64,000 nt of DNA from Globisporangium splendens. Its lineage: Eukaryota; Oomycota; Peronosporomycetes; Pythiales; Pythiaceae. How positions within the stretch are numbered: the stretch's first letter is position 1; each line of letters begins with the position of its first letter. Below, piece by piece: positions 11,102 through 22,165 of this stretch. The notes below the pieces were generated by a model, which saw only the letters and a program-made list of their open reading frames with translations, searched no databases and was not told the DNA's origin. The position numbers were made by a program, and so were the translations under genes. The stretch is from NCBI GenBank assembly GCA_006386115.1, contig VFIW01000035.1:248001-312000 (forward strand), given 5' to 3'.

Positions 11102-11704
11102 TGTAAGAGGCTATCCGAGACAGCCTCAAACACAGCACGCACGCTTGCGCTTGAGAGGAAGACTTGAGAGGAACTTGGCAAAAATGCAACTGAATTGAAA
11201 TGAGCTTATGGTTCCTGACACTACATATAAAACACCACTAGGACTCCTAGAGGTTTTATGCATAAAACCTAAACATGCAGAAATAAAACCTATGAATCTG
11301 ATATATAAAACCTTGGGTACACTGAGGTTGAACCTACGGGATCTTCGAGAAACTTGAAGTACCGCGAAGATTCCCTGCGAAGTGGTTGGCTCACGCCACT
11401 CACTTCAGGTGGTAGAGACACGTCCGTCTCATCACCAGTGTTGTTTCCCCAAGTAGGAACCATCATTCACATGTCTTGAGTACTGTTGTGCGTAATCACG
11501 CCGAATCACAATGATTGCGAGCGACCAACACTCAACTCAGACACAGATCGCTCTGACGTCAGACGATGACATCACCTGTACATGTGGGGATCACTTTTAT
11601 GTGCTTCACCCAATATCTTCGCACCCACAATGCACTTCCACAAGGCGGTGTGTGACACGCACACAGAGCCACCTTGCATGTAATGGCAGCCTTAGCCCGC
11701 TACA
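11102..11704 (-). repeat. 5' LTR of element B (about 603 bp)
   Basis: On the minus strand the LTR starts TGTAGCGGGC and ends CCTCTTACA, two bases before the primer-binding site TGGTAGCACTTCG. It is alignable with the LTRs of E over most of its length. Shared blocks include GATCCCGTAGGTTCAACCTC and the AGGTTTTATATATCAG stretch. It also carries TGACGTCA (11554-11561) and a near copy, TGACATCA (11567-11574). No second copy of this LTR is in the window. Confidence 0.83.
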
Positions 11705-14700
11705 GCTTTGCGGTGACGCTAGCAGGGACAGCACTGAGATGGACCATCTCACTGAAGCGATCCACGATAACGAGGATCCCAGTCTTCCTGCTTGAATCAG
11801 CAGGAAGCCCGAAGATGAAATCCATCGAGAATGACTTCCAACAATCCGTTAGGACTGGCAGAGGTCGCAGCGGTGCGTTGATGACCGGTGCTGGCTTGAC
11901 GCGCTGGCAAACCTCGCATGCGCGTACGTATTTGCGGACCCACTTGTATTGGTGGGACCAATAGAAGTCGCGGGAAAGCGCGAGATACGTTTCCTCGCGT
12001 CCTGGATGGCCGCGGAAAGGCGCATCGTGGTACTCGAAGAGCACACGATTGCGAAGGTCACTATCGTTTGGAACGACAGCGCGTGGCTCGTCGCTGTCAT
12101 CTATACGGTAGTAGAGAACATCGTTGCGCATCCCGTAACGATGTAGACGAGCGCGTTGAGCCGGATCCAACGCCTTGAGCGACTTATCAGACGGGTCTGA
12201 CAAGCAGACAACAACTCGACAGATGTTACTATCTGTCGCATACGCTCTTTTGATATCGTCGAGGAGCGACGATGTCGGCGTGCTTTCCCGTGTGATTGCC
12301 ATCACACGGTCTTCCTTTGAGTCGTTTGCTTTCGACTCAAAGTCTGGGCGACGTGACAATGCATCCGCGATCACGTTGAACCGTCCGGGTTTGTACTCGA
12401 CGTCAAACTCGTACTCCGCAAAGAAAGAAAGCCATCGGGCCATTCTTTGCGACAGATGTGGCGACTTCACTGCGGTGCGGAGCGAAGCGTGGTCAGTGTA
12501 AACAGTGAACCGTTTACTTCCGAGCAAATACACTCTGAACTTCGTAAGAGCGTACTTCATGGCAAGCAACTCCTTGTCATGAACCGGATAATTGCGCTCA
12601 GCTGGCTTCAGCTGACGCGACTGATAGCAGATCACGCGTTCTCGATCTGCATCGTCGCACTGCATGAGCGCGCATCCGATTGCAAAGTCGGATGCATCAC
12701 AGACCACATAGAATGGTCGCTCGTGATCGGCGATCGCGAGAACCGGAGCCTCCATGAGACTGCTTTTCACCTTGACGAATGCATCTTGACATTCGTCGGA
12801 CCACTTCCAGTCGACGTCTTTCTTCAGTAATGGTGAAAGAGGTCGGATGATACCCGCATAGTTCTGCGAGTACTTATGGAGATACGTCGCAAGACCGAGG
12901 AACTTGCGAAGATCCTTTTGGCTTGTTGGAACAGGCCAGTCGTTGATCGCCTTGATCTTTTCGGGATCAGGACGCACTCCGTTCTTGCCGACAAAGCAGC
13001 CGAGAACGAGGATCTCATCAACACCAAACATACACTTTTGTATATTTGCGTACAGCTTGTACTTCCGCATCAAGTCCAAAAGCTGTCGGAGGTGCTCTTT
13101 GTGCACTTCCACATCGGATGCAGCATCCGATGCGCGACTGTGTATGAACACGTCGTCAAAATAGCTTGGTGCGAAGTCTCGCACTGGACGTAATAGTTGC
13201 GTGACACATCTATTGAACGTGGCGGGAGCATTTGTTAGCCCCTGTGGCATTACGAGCCACTCCCACAGCATCCCGCTCGGGGTGCTGACTGCTGTGAAAG
13301 GGATATCCTTCTCACGCATCAAGATTTGATAGAACCCATCTCTCAAATCGATCGCACTAAAGATAGCACTACCTTGCATGCTGTCAATGATGACATCTTT
13401 GCGAGGTATCGGCGTTTGCGCCGGGATTGTTGCCACATTCAACTTGTTGAACGCATGCATGATCCTCCAACCTCCTGTGGCCTTTTTCACACAGAAGATG
13501 GGGCTGCAGTGCGGAGGGTTCGACTCGCGCACTTGTCCTGCTTTACGACGAGCTTCGAAGAACTCGTCGATCACCTTGACTTGTTCACGAGGTAGTGGCC
13601 ATTGCCTCGTGACGCAGTACTTTGTTCCCGGCTTGAGATCGATCTCATGCCGAACTCCTTTGTCTGTCGGAAGACGACTGGGAACTTCTTCTGGGAATAC
13701 GTCTTCGTATTCCTTCAACAGCTCGTAGAATGGACTGTCCTTCAGGGATTCCCATCCCTGAGCCTGAAATCGTTCCTTCTTCGTTGGCTCGTCGAGCACA
13801 TCAGTGTCCATCACTGATGACGACGCAAGGAAACATTCATCGAGTGGGTGCCTCTGCACTGCCGACTCGGCATCGCTCGCTTCCCGAGGAGCAATGTAAC
13901 ATATCTGCTCGAGGGTGCCTCGATGCAGTTCTTTCATGAACCGTTTCTGGCTCATGACGGGTAGCGTTACCACTTCCGAAGCGTTCTTCGGAGGGTCTTC
14001 TAACGCCATCTCATGAATATGAGATCCATCCTCATCAGTGACCAAGACACTGATGACTTCGCACGAGGAGCCTTGATCAGAGGTCTCCATTGGCGGTACC
14101 TTTCCTTCGCCATCGCTCTTCAGTACAGAGCGATGAGCAACCGAAGTCTGTCCTTTAGACTTTCGGGCGGCTTCTCCATCGAGCATCGTGCTAAGGGGGC
14201 CATCGCACACTCTTGCATCATGTTCGTTAACCGACAGCGCGTTGCGCGCCGACGGGCGGTTAGCCTTGTTCCGCTTCATAGCGGGGTAACTGATCGATTG
14301 TTGATTCCAATCGATGATCGGCTGATACTTCTTCAGCTATGGCATTCCAAGGATGACATAGAACTTGCCATCTAAATCCAGCCAAATGAAGTCTCCTTCC
14401 ATTTGGCGTCCATCATGCGTGACACGAAGCCGCGTCACGTGTTTCTCCGTCGTGACGGTGGCACCTGTTGCCAACTGCACGGTGATCTTCGACTCGGAGG
14501 AACGTGATTCCTCCGAGCTTACTTTCGCCAGCTCACGGGCGACATGCGATCGAACAAAGTTGTCCGACGCACCCGTGTCTAGCAGTGCCCGCAGAGGGGT
14601 CGTAAATCCCTCTACGGTTATCTCAAGTTGGATGAGCCGATCTCTCGGCTCCTCCGCAGTCGTGGTAGTCCAGCAGCGCGCGTCATGCACGCTGGGGGCT

Positions 14701-14774
14701 TGCATCTCGTGCATCACGATCACACCAGACGCATATTCGCCAGTAGAGCGCCCCGGGTCTACTGGTGGTTGTCG
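11705..14774 (-). pseudogene. Pol of element C: protease-RT-RNase H-integrase, one stop codon, truncated by B
   Basis: In the -1 frame the protease reads LLDTGASDNFV and VILGMP. A TAG at 14339-14337 then stands where related elements have the Trp of GMPWL. The frame reopens and runs 859 codons: KYCVTRQWPLPREQ, FCVKKATGGW, SYFDDVFIHS (RT palm), CDASDFAIGC and YTDHASLRTA (RNase H), ALSRRPDF. The integrase zinc domain is HDAPFRGHPG...CEVCQRVKP, followed by SMDFIFGLP. It ends in VTAKL where B's LTR starts. Only the stop and the truncation disable it. Confidence 0.9.
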
Positions 14775-14780
14775 TTTTTT
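14740..14780 (-). promoter_or_regulatory. -1 ribosomal frameshift signal of element C
   Basis: A AAA AAC (14780-14774 on the minus strand) is in the gag frame. After an 8-nt spacer comes an 8-bp perfect stem, CCAGTAGA (14765-14758) with TCTACTGG (14747-14740), and a GC-rich 10-nt loop. The gag stop lies in the stem. Confidence 0.85.
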
Positions 14781-15829
14781 GACTCTTCGCACCCATTGCG
14801 CGAAGAAGCCGTTCGAGATGTTTCTCGAACGCGAGGAGCGGGCTGCGCCGCTCGGCACTCGTAGAAGGAGTGACCCAGTTTCTGGCAGCGGTGGCAACGC
14901 TGCCTGTGCTTGTCGACGGTTTTCTTTTGAACCGTCGAGGTTTGGACCAATGAGAGATCCATTGGTTCCTCTCCGTTATTACGCGGAGAGGGCTTCGCGT
15001 GCCGGAACTGCGCGGCGCGGTAAGGGAACGCGTGAAGCCGTGCTTGCTTCGCGCTGAAGTCTTCCTGAAGCGCCAGAGCGATTGCTTGCTCTAGCGTTTC
15101 CGGGTATTCCCGGAACAGGTAGGTCTTGACGGGACCGTCCACCAAACCTTTCATGAACGTGGCGACTTGCGTCGCCATGTCGATTGGCTCAGACACGATA
15201 CTTGATACCAAGTATCGGGCATGGTGGATATACGCGTGGAGATCGCGTTTATCCTGTCGGATTTCGAGAAATTCCGTGCGAGTACGGAATTCCGACTTTG
15301 GTGGCTCAAAGGCGGCACGGATGTCGCCTTGAAACTCCGAAAATGTGGAGAAACAACCATGGTCGGCCATTCGGCGACCAAATGCCCAGCTCTTGGCTCT
15401 CCCAGCGAGCTTGGACATCGCGAAATCGACCTGTTGCTCCGGATCGTAGATTTGTCCGGAGCGAATGGCGGCATCGATTTCGACGAACCATCGGAGGAGA
15501 GGCTCATTGTCTCCTCCGCCATACTTCGCGGCATCAAGCTTGACAGCTTTCTGTCGTGGGGGTTGTACCTGCGCAGGAGCTGCGCGGGTTGCTTCTCTTC
15601 CACGCTCCTCTGCCTCCTTCTGCAGGAACCCGATCGCCGTGAGGCGATGTTGATCCTGCGACAGGGTGGCAAGGATGGCGAACACGGCCTTTTCGCCGAT
15701 GATCGTCCTCATCAGTTGGAAGGCACTCCACTCGAGATCACTCAAGTGGAGGCAATCCTCCCGGTTGATCGTCGCACTCGCGGTTTCCGCGGGTTCGAGA
15801 TTCATCATCGGTTCTTCGTCAGTCCTCAT
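14759..15829 (-). CDS. Gag of element C
   Basis: A 356-residue Gag counted from the first ATG, MRTDEEPMMNLEP; the frame is also open 12 codons upstream from a GTG. It has the same layout as the Gag proteins of B and E: LHLSDLEWSAFQLMR, LAGRAKSWAFGRRM, FLEIRQDKRDLHAYIHHARYL. A CCHC knuckle, CHRCQKLGHSFYEC, lies near residues 312-325. No breaks are visible. Confidence 0.9.
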   Translation of the reverse strand: MRTDEEPMMNLEPAETASATINREDCLHLSDLEWSAFQLMRTIIGEKAVFAILATLSQDQHRLTAIGFLQKEAEERGREATRAAPAQVQPPRQKAVKLDAAKYGGGDNEPLLRWFVEIDAAIRSGQIYDPEQQVDFAMSKLAGRAKSWAFGRRMADHGCFSTFSEFQGDIRAAFEPPKSEFRTRTEFLEIRQDKRDLHAYIHHARYLVSSIVSEPIDMATQVATFMKGLVDGPVKTYLFREYPETLEQAIALALQEDFSAKQARLHAFPYRAAQFRHAKPSPRNNGEEPMDLSLVQTSTVQKKTVDKHRQRCHRCQKLGHSFYECRAAQPAPRVRETSRTASSRNGCEESKNDNHQ

Positions 15830-15864
15830 TACTGACGGCTCCCGCTCTGTGGTTGGACGAACCA

Positions 15865-15877
15865 CAAAGTGCTACCA
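15865..15877 (-). other. Primer-binding site of element C (initiator tRNA-Met type)
   Basis: The minus strand reads TGGTAGCACTTTG two bases after the LTR end, matching the sites in A, B and E over its first 10 bases. Confidence 0.7.
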
Positions 15878-15879
15878 GG

Positions 15880-16526
15880 TGTAACGGGACTCGTTACACG
15901 ACGTACACGTGCGTTGAGGAAGCGCAGGTGAAAGGAAGGGCACAGTGATAACACTGTGTCCAAGGAGAAGGGAGGGAGCTTTGCGCATTACCGTGCAAAT
16001 TGAGAAGTGCATTAAAACGTTAAAGTGCTAACATGCAATCGTAGTGACTGAAACCTACGGTGTCTCTCATTGGTAGATAATCGGATGTCCAGTCCGACTA
16101 TCATCCAATGGTATTAAATCTTAACGGCTTAGTCTTATTGGCTAATATGCAAATGGCTACGTACAGTGTTCATGAGTGACACATATTAATGTGTCTCCAA
16201 CTGTACGACGTGGGTGGGTTCGGAAGAGGTGGTAAAACCCATGTGGGAGAAAACCCACACTCTCCTGACCCGGGAACCCATGTAATGGGAGGCCCCATTA
16301 CATCATCACTCTGTACTGATTAGTACATGAGAACAACATTCTGCACCGATTAGTACAGAGAACGCTCGTGGCGTCATCGAATGACGTCACACGTGCATGT
16401 GGGGACTGTCGTACCGTAATCCCTTTGTTATTTGTGTCTCCACAATGCATACTGAAGGTGGTGTGTCCCTCACTAGAGTTGGACACAGATCCACCTTCGT
16501 GTAATGGTTGATTTTATTCCATTACA
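15880..16526 (-). repeat. 5' LTR of element C (647 bp)
   Basis: On the minus strand it starts TGTAATGGAATAAAATCAACC and ends TTACA before the primer-binding site. It shares with E's LTR the terminal hairpin TGTAATGG...CCATTACA, the TGACGTCA-type inverted pair (16369-16376 and 16382-16389) and GTACTAATC-type half palindromes near 16310-16360. Most of the remaining sequence is diverged. Confidence 0.83.
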
Positions 16527-16989
16527 CTGGTTGCAAGTAAACCCAAGTGGCTGGGCAGGTTTCAACGCATGTTGTGCAGTGGAACGCGAGCTGTACATAC
16601 CGTGACACAGTAATTGATCAGGGAGCTGTGCATTGGTACACAAGTGCAATGTCAGTATGTGGATGCGCCATCGAAATTCCAGAGCCCAATTCGTCGCCGT
16701 TTAGAAGAAAACTCATTTTACAAAAACACGGTATGTTGAAGTTCCAAAAGCCGGTTGTAACACCAGATTGCATCCCTGATGGGTTCAAATCTGTCTAGTC
16801 GATGGATACAGTGTGCAAGGATGGGACAGAAGGGACCTGCACTCACAAGGCAACTCAAGTGCAACATAAATTTGAGACCTGAAGATCACAACAGAACGAA
16901 TCTCCGAGTCGTGTCGTCAAGGCTTGGGAGAACGACGTAGTGGGAGGTGGAACGAGCACAAGAGCAATAGACGAAGAGTAATCGGAAGC
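16527..16989. other. Host flank of element C, no gene seen
   Basis: About 460 bp between the outer LTR of C and the ankyrin-like pseudogene. Short open frames exist but none resembles a known family or has supporting signals. This is the right-hand host flank of the retrotransposon stack, where the outermost target-site copy should lie. Confidence 0.5.
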
Positions 16990-18258
16990 GCCAGCTTCAC
17001 TCGCAAGCGTTGTTTCATTCGAAGACCTGTTACACATGAACGCTACCCTGAAGATTTGTGCAGTCCGTCGCCTCATATCAAGGCTGCAGGCAATGGGGAT
17101 ACTGCTATGACGCAGTGGTTCCTGGAAAACCGATGGATGGAGTTATCTGGAGCGGCAGGCTTTTTCGATCCCCTCGGTGCTGCAGTCTCAAGTGGCAAAC
17201 TCGACGCTGTGATCTGGTTGCACACGGCTGCCATGCGTCGTCTGTGTCCCTCAATGATGGGTAAGGCAGCAGCCAATGGCCATTTGCACGTTATGGAATG
17301 GCTTCGCAAGCATTCCACGGATGGCTGCTCCGTAATGGCCATCGACAGTGCGGCGATGAATGGCCACTTGACGAGTATCCAGTGGCTGCATATGCACTAC
17401 AACAAACGACGTGTTTGACTCGAGCCATGGATCAAGCTGCTGGAAACGGTCGTTTGTATATCGTAATGTGGCTGCATGAACACCGCAGCGAAGGCTGCAC
17501 GACAGACGCGATGGACGAAGTGGCTACCAATGGACACTTTGATGTCGTCGAGTGGCTGCGCAGTAATCGAACTGAAGATGCACGTGGCGAAGCTTTGTAG
17601 GAGCAGCTTGGAATGGCAACCTCGAAATGCTAATGTGGCTCCACCAGAACTATCAACTTGAAGAACCAGAGGAGACGCCAGAGTCTGATTTCGACAAAGC
17701 TGCAGCTGGTGGCTTTCTGCATGTCGTTCAATGGCTACACGTCAACCGCTCCCAGGACAGATGCACCAAACAAGCAATGGATCACGCCGATGCGAACGGA
17801 CTTCTTGATATGGTCCAGTGGCTCTATGAGAATCGGAGCGAAGGATGCACAGCACGTGCGCTACTGCCGACAGCAATCTACGAGTCCTTCAATAGCTGCA
17901 CGAGAACCGTCGAGGAGGACGCACCTTGAAAGCCATGGATGCAGCCGCGTGAGAAGAACATCATGGCGTTGCTCAATGGCTTCACATCTCTCGCTCCGAA
18001 GGGTACACATCGGATGCTGTCGACCTCACTGCACTATGGGGACGCCTCAGCATTTTCCAGCTCTTTCACGAGAACCGCCAAGAAGAATGCACTGGACAAG
18101 CCGCAGCCTACACTGCGATGCAAGGGAACCTAAACGTACTGGCGTACATATGCAAGCACCGTCGCGATGCAGTCAATTTGAAAGAGGTAGAGGCAATTAG
18201 CGAAGTGTGCAATCGACTCTACATCCTGCAGTGGCTTGATGAGGCCGATGCAAAGTAA
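16990..18258 (+). pseudogene. WLH-type ankyrin-like repeat protein, degenerate
   Basis: Repeat units of the oomycete WLH family (AAANGHLHVMEWLRKH, AAGNGRLYIVMWLHEHRSEGC, DAMDEVATNGHFDVVEWL, AAGGFLHVVQWLHVNRS) are spread over all three frames. Breaks fall near 17415, 17590 and 17930, with several more beyond. The C-terminal end, AYICKHRRDAVNLKEVEAIS...YILQWLDEADAK (18140-18258), matches the end of the intact family member at 62460-64000. The frame changes and stops show it is not translated as a whole. Confidence 0.82.
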
Positions 18259-18837
18259 GATACACATTGGAGAGATATCCAGACCGCCATGTGCTCCAGC
18301 AGAGGGTTTACATTCGATACGCATCTGAACCGACCCTGGCTTCACTGACGCCTGAAACCAGGTAAACTCGAACACGCTGTTTGCCAACCACAACCGTTCA
18401 AGTAGAACAAAATCACGCTGTGGGCGCTTCTATCCTAGCATGCTTGCAGCTTTAACCATCCTTCAAGCAGGCTGTAGTGATGAAGAAAAGGCTGAAGTGA
18501 TGTCATTTTCGCAACTGAAACGTTGACGGCAATAGCACCAGCCATCATCAAGATCGCTTCCACCCTCTCAACAAAGTATCTATCCCATCTCCTGGTTATC
18601 AAATGTGACTATGTATAAACTTAAAGCAGCGATCACTGTAAGACATTCAAACTGAGTAAACTCCACTCGGCGACGTCATCATCGTGAGAAAGTGCGATCA
18701 TATTCCTCCTATATCCGGAAACGGGTTGGTTGGATCACAAAACCCATATTTGTACGTACACATTTTGATCATTGAGAGTCTCAGTTGATGCGACACAAAG
18801 CGCATTGCCCAACATCAATTCTGCATCTGCGTGCAGC
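18259..18837. other. Intergenic region, no gene seen
   Basis: About 580 bp between the ankyrin pseudogene and the first oxidoreductase. I see no conserved coding segment. The last 60 bp form the promoter of the downstream gene. Confidence 0.5.
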
Positions 18838-18854
18838 TCTTCATTCCGCAATTC
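18838..18854 (+). promoter_or_regulatory. Oomycete-type initiator element upstream of the oxidoreductase gene
   Basis: TCATTCCGCAATTC at 18841-18854, preceded by GCTCT, matches the oomycete core promoter pattern TCATTYYNCAWTTT closely. It lies 40 bp before the ATG, a typical 5'-UTR length in these organisms. Transcription should start at or near the CA of TCATT. Confidence 0.65.
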
Positions 18855-18893
18855 GCGCTCCCCAGTGCGCCAGCCTCTCTACAGTTCCCCACC

Positions 18894-19983
18894 ATGCCTG
18901 CGTTCAAGCGCATCGAAGTGCACACCAAGTCGAACGACTTCCGCGCCGCCACGCGCATCGTCGAGGAGGTCGAAGTGCCCGCGCCATCGGCCGGCACCGT
19001 CATCGTGCGCAACCACTTTGTCGGCATCAACGCCACCGACGTCAACATCACGAACGGCGCGTACTCGCCGCAGCCGCCGCCATTCGGATGCGGTCTCGAT
19101 GGCGTCGGTGTCGTCGTCTCGGTCGGCGAGGGCGTGACCGACGTCCAAGTGGACGATGCGGTCACCTACAAGAGTGAGTGGCATCAATAATGGAGGGTAT
19201 CTATGGTTCTAGGTATGTTGATACTGACTGTGCGATGATTGTGTTGTCTACTAATGTGCAGAGATCGGTGCGTTTGCTGAGTACGTCGAAGTGAACGCCG
19301 CAACGCTCATCAAGGTGCCAGCGCCAGTGGCTGAAGTGCTGCCGCTGCTTGTGTGCGGCTCCTCAGGCTCGATTGCGCTGGAGGAAGTCGGCGAGATGAA
19401 GTCTGGCGAGACCGTGCTCGTCACAGCTGCTGCTGGCGGCACCGGCCAGATCGTCGTGCAACTCGCCAAGCTTGCGGGCAACCACGTGATCGGCACGACG
19501 AGCTCAGACGAGAAGGCCGAGCTCCTCAAGTCGCTCGGGTGCGACCGCGTGATCAACTACACAAAGGAAGACGTGGACGCGGTGTTGAAAGCCGAGTACC
19601 CCAAGGGCGTCAACCTCGTCTTTGAGTCTGTGGGCGGTGACATGCTCCGTGCTGCAGTCAACAACATCGCGGTCCACGGCCGCATCATCGCGTTCGGATA
19701 CATCTCTGGCTACCAGGGTGTGGATAAGAGCAAGCAGATGTTGGCGTCCGACATGGTGCCGACGCTCTTGTTCCGCTCGGCGTCGCTGCGCGGCTTCATC
19801 TCGGGCAACCACATGGGTTCCTTTGCGGCACACATCAAGAAGCTGCTTGGACTGATCAACGAAGGCAAGCTGAAGGTCGACGTCGACCCGACGCCTTTCC
19901 ACGGACTTGAGTCCATCCCGGAAGCGATTGATTACATGTTTGCCAAGAAGAACATCGGCAAGCTCGTCGTGAAGCTCGTTTGA
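18894..19983 (+). CDS. Quinone oxidoreductase / zeta-crystallin-like MDR protein, two exons
   Basis: Exon 1 is 18894-19173 and exon 2 is 19262-19983, giving 333 residues. The 88-bp intron has a GTGAGT donor, a TGCAG acceptor and a CTGAC branch-like site. The protein is a zinc-independent medium-chain dehydrogenase/reductase of the NADPH:quinone oxidoreductase type. An N-terminal GroES-like fold includes VRNHFVGINATDVNITNG. The Rossmann glycine motif AAAGGTGQ (about residue 140) binds NADPH. The ending KKNIGKLVVKLV is shared by all three local paralogues. The start MPAFKRIEVHTKSNDFRAATRIVEE has a CACC context. It should reduce quinones or enones in the cytosol; the substrate is unknown. Confidence 0.92.
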
Positions 19984-20477
19984 AAGTCACCTGATGGACC
20001 ACACTCGTCTACGGAAGATGCCGTGCTTTAGGAAGAAAACTATACAAAAAACATCAAAATTGACTGTGTCATCGGACACGAAGTCAGTCGCATTGCACGC
20101 GTCCATTACATGTTCTCAGCACTCGAGAAAAGCAAAAGAAAATTTCCAGCTTCTACAGAGCTCTTTGAATCGTGCGCCTTCAGGAAGCGCTTCATATAAA
20201 AACAAAGCTGCAGTTCTTTTTCTTTTGATTCTAAAAGTGCTTTGAACAAATTTGTATTAATGCGAATTTTTTCTTTCATGCGGCTCAAGCAATTTGTTTA
20301 ATCGACGACAACTCTGGCAGTGCGCTCCTGCAAGCCACGTGCAAGTCAAAGAGTCCTTGTTTGGCATTTTCAGTGCAATATTTCGAGAGTCAACATGAAG
20401 TTGCATAAGAAGGGTCTCATTTTGAGTTCTCTAGATGTTAGCTTCGCATCTCACTGCCTTTGCTATCGGATCTAACG
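19984..20477. other. Intergenic region, converging 3' ends
   Basis: AT-rich spacer of about 490 bp between the stop of the plus-strand oxidoreductase and the stop of the minus-strand pseudogene. No coding signal is seen. Confidence 0.5.
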
Positions 20478-21590
20478 TCACGCTAGTTTCATCACCACTT
20501 TGCCAATGTTCTGTTTGCTGTACATACGATCAATCGCTTCTGGGATAGCCTCAAGCCCAGTGTACTCGGTCGGATCCATGCCTGGAGTCAACTTGCCCTG
20601 CTCAATCAGAGCCAACAGGCGAGCAATGTGGTCGGCAATGTGTGGTTGCACAGCAGAAAACCTCGAACAGAAACCGACTTCATATGAAGCATTGGGTTGA
20701 CTTGCGCCGAAAGCAATGCGCTGTTGTCGCCCTTGTAGCCCGAAATGAAGCCGAAGACGATGATGTGTCTTTGAGTGGCAATATTTTCGACCGCAGCTTT
20801 AAACATATCGCCACCGACAGTCTCAAACACGATATCAAAGCCATTCGGGTACTCAGTCTTGAGCATCGCGTTCACGTCTTCCTTGATCACGCGGTCGCAG
20901 CCGAGAGACTCGAGAATTTCGACCTTCTCGTCGGAGTTGCACGTCCCAATGGCGTGGTTGCCCGCGAGCTTGGCGAGTTGGACCACAAATTGGACCGTAT
21001 CACCGGCAGTGACGAGAATCGTCTCACCACCTTGCTTCATTTCGCCCACCTGCTCGAGCGCGATCGAAGCAGACACACCACACACGGCGAGTGGTAACAC
21101 AGCTGGAGTGAGCACTGAAATCTTGGTCACGGTTGAAATTTCGAGTTAGAGAAAGCACCAAACTCTATGCAAACGTAAGGCAATGGCGATACAACGTATA
21201 GGGTGGCGACGATCATAGTCGACAATGATCGCTTGGCTTACTCTGGTAGACGACGGCATCGCCAACCTTGAACGTCTCGGCATCCGGCCAAAGCTCAGTC
21301 GCAATGCCAGCTAGCAAAGTCACAGAAGACACACTTAGTCCCAAGTACAAAATCTAGGCATTTAACAAGGTATCCTTGCAGCTTTCATACCTGCTTCCAG
21401 ACCACATCCGAAAGGCGGTGCCGTGTTTCCGTAAAAGCCATTAGTGGCGTTGATATCCATCGCATTGATGCCGACGTAGTGATTCTTCACGACGATGCTG
21501 CCAGTACTTGCCTTCGGCAGCTCTGACACGTCGATCGAGGCTCCAGAAAGTTGTCACCCAGACCAATTGATGATGCCAACGAGGCTGTTT
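20478..21590 (-). pseudogene. Quinone oxidoreductase paralogue, inverted pseudogene that keeps introns
   Basis: The minus strand carries the same protein in pieces. The first is ASIDVSELPKAST...NHYVGINAMDINATNGFYG (to about 21400). After a probable intron (GTATGA...CTAG, about 21392-21315) comes GIATELWPDAETFKVGDAVVYQ. A second probable intron (GTAAGC...CATAG, ending near 21152) leads to FGAF and then a frame break. The longest piece, LPLAVCGVSASIALEQVGEMK to SVRGFLLCNH, ends near 20640, and another frame shift leads into the C terminus ending MKLA (stop 20478). The nucleotide-binding loop is damaged: AAAGGTGQ is replaced by a shorter AGDT. The N terminus is also broken near 21550. Confidence 0.85.
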
Positions 21591-22092
21591 GGCGTCATTA
21601 TGGTCCGAACAGAGCGTCATCGCATGTCCGCAGCAATGGCGCATGAATGCGTCGACAGTTCGCCCGATCTCTTGTGTTCCCATGTGGCACATGAGGTGAG
21701 ATGGCATGATATTGCCCATCCACAACCCAAAAAGGCAGCCATGCTGTGAACTGAGCTCTTCCAAAGATCATTCCGATGAGCCTCTTTATAATAGATATCA
21801 GCACGTTTAATTTGCAGAAAATTGAAGATAAAACCTCTTTATCTATCGTATTGACTTCCAAACGGCTCATGTTGCACTTCTCACATCTCCAGTTACCGTA
21901 AACTAAAATGGCTTCCGTGATCAATGGCAACACCAAACCCGGGTTTGGCCCGTTAAACCCGTTCACATACAAACTTATACACAAAAGTAGAAACCCATCT
22001 ACAAACTCCATTTTGCTCAAAATATCGGCCCACCCTTTACTGTCGACGTATCAAGCTGCCAAGTGCGACTTGCACTTGCACTCGGCCAAACA

Positions 22093-22108
22093 GAGCTCCT
22101 CATTCTCG
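22093..22108 (+). promoter_or_regulatory. Initiator-like element upstream of the second oxidoreductase
   Basis: GAGCTCCTCATTCTCG, ending at 22108, fits the CTCATTYY core of the oomycete initiator, 58 bp before the ATG. The downstream CAWTTT part is weak, so the match is partial. Confidence 0.45.
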
Positions 22109-22165
22109 AAACTGAGCCTCCGCACTCACACATTTCCAGCTCCACGCTGCCAAACCACTGCCACT

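Larger units (their letters stand above)
8576..11704 (-). mobile_element. Ty3/gypsy retrotransposon B, 5' half (split by D)
   Basis: The minus strand shows LTR (11704-11102), primer-binding site, gag (10994-9951), frameshift signal and pol down to the reverse transcriptase. There it is cut at 8576, within HAFNKLN, by the LTR of D. Upstream, its LTR start at 11704 abuts the integrase of element C, so B inserted into C. Gag and pol sequences are closely similar to those of the stand-alone element E, so B and E are the same lineage. Confidence 0.87.
11705..16526 (-). mobile_element. Ty3/gypsy retrotransposon C, outermost of the stack (3' end off window)
   Basis: LTR (16526-15880), primer-binding site, gag, frameshift signal and pol follow in order on the minus strand until the integrase catalytic core is cut at 11705 by the LTR of B. 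Its pol carries an in-frame stop in the protease. It is the outermost of the four stacked elements and so the oldest insertion. Unique host DNA resumes at 16527. Confidence 0.87.
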
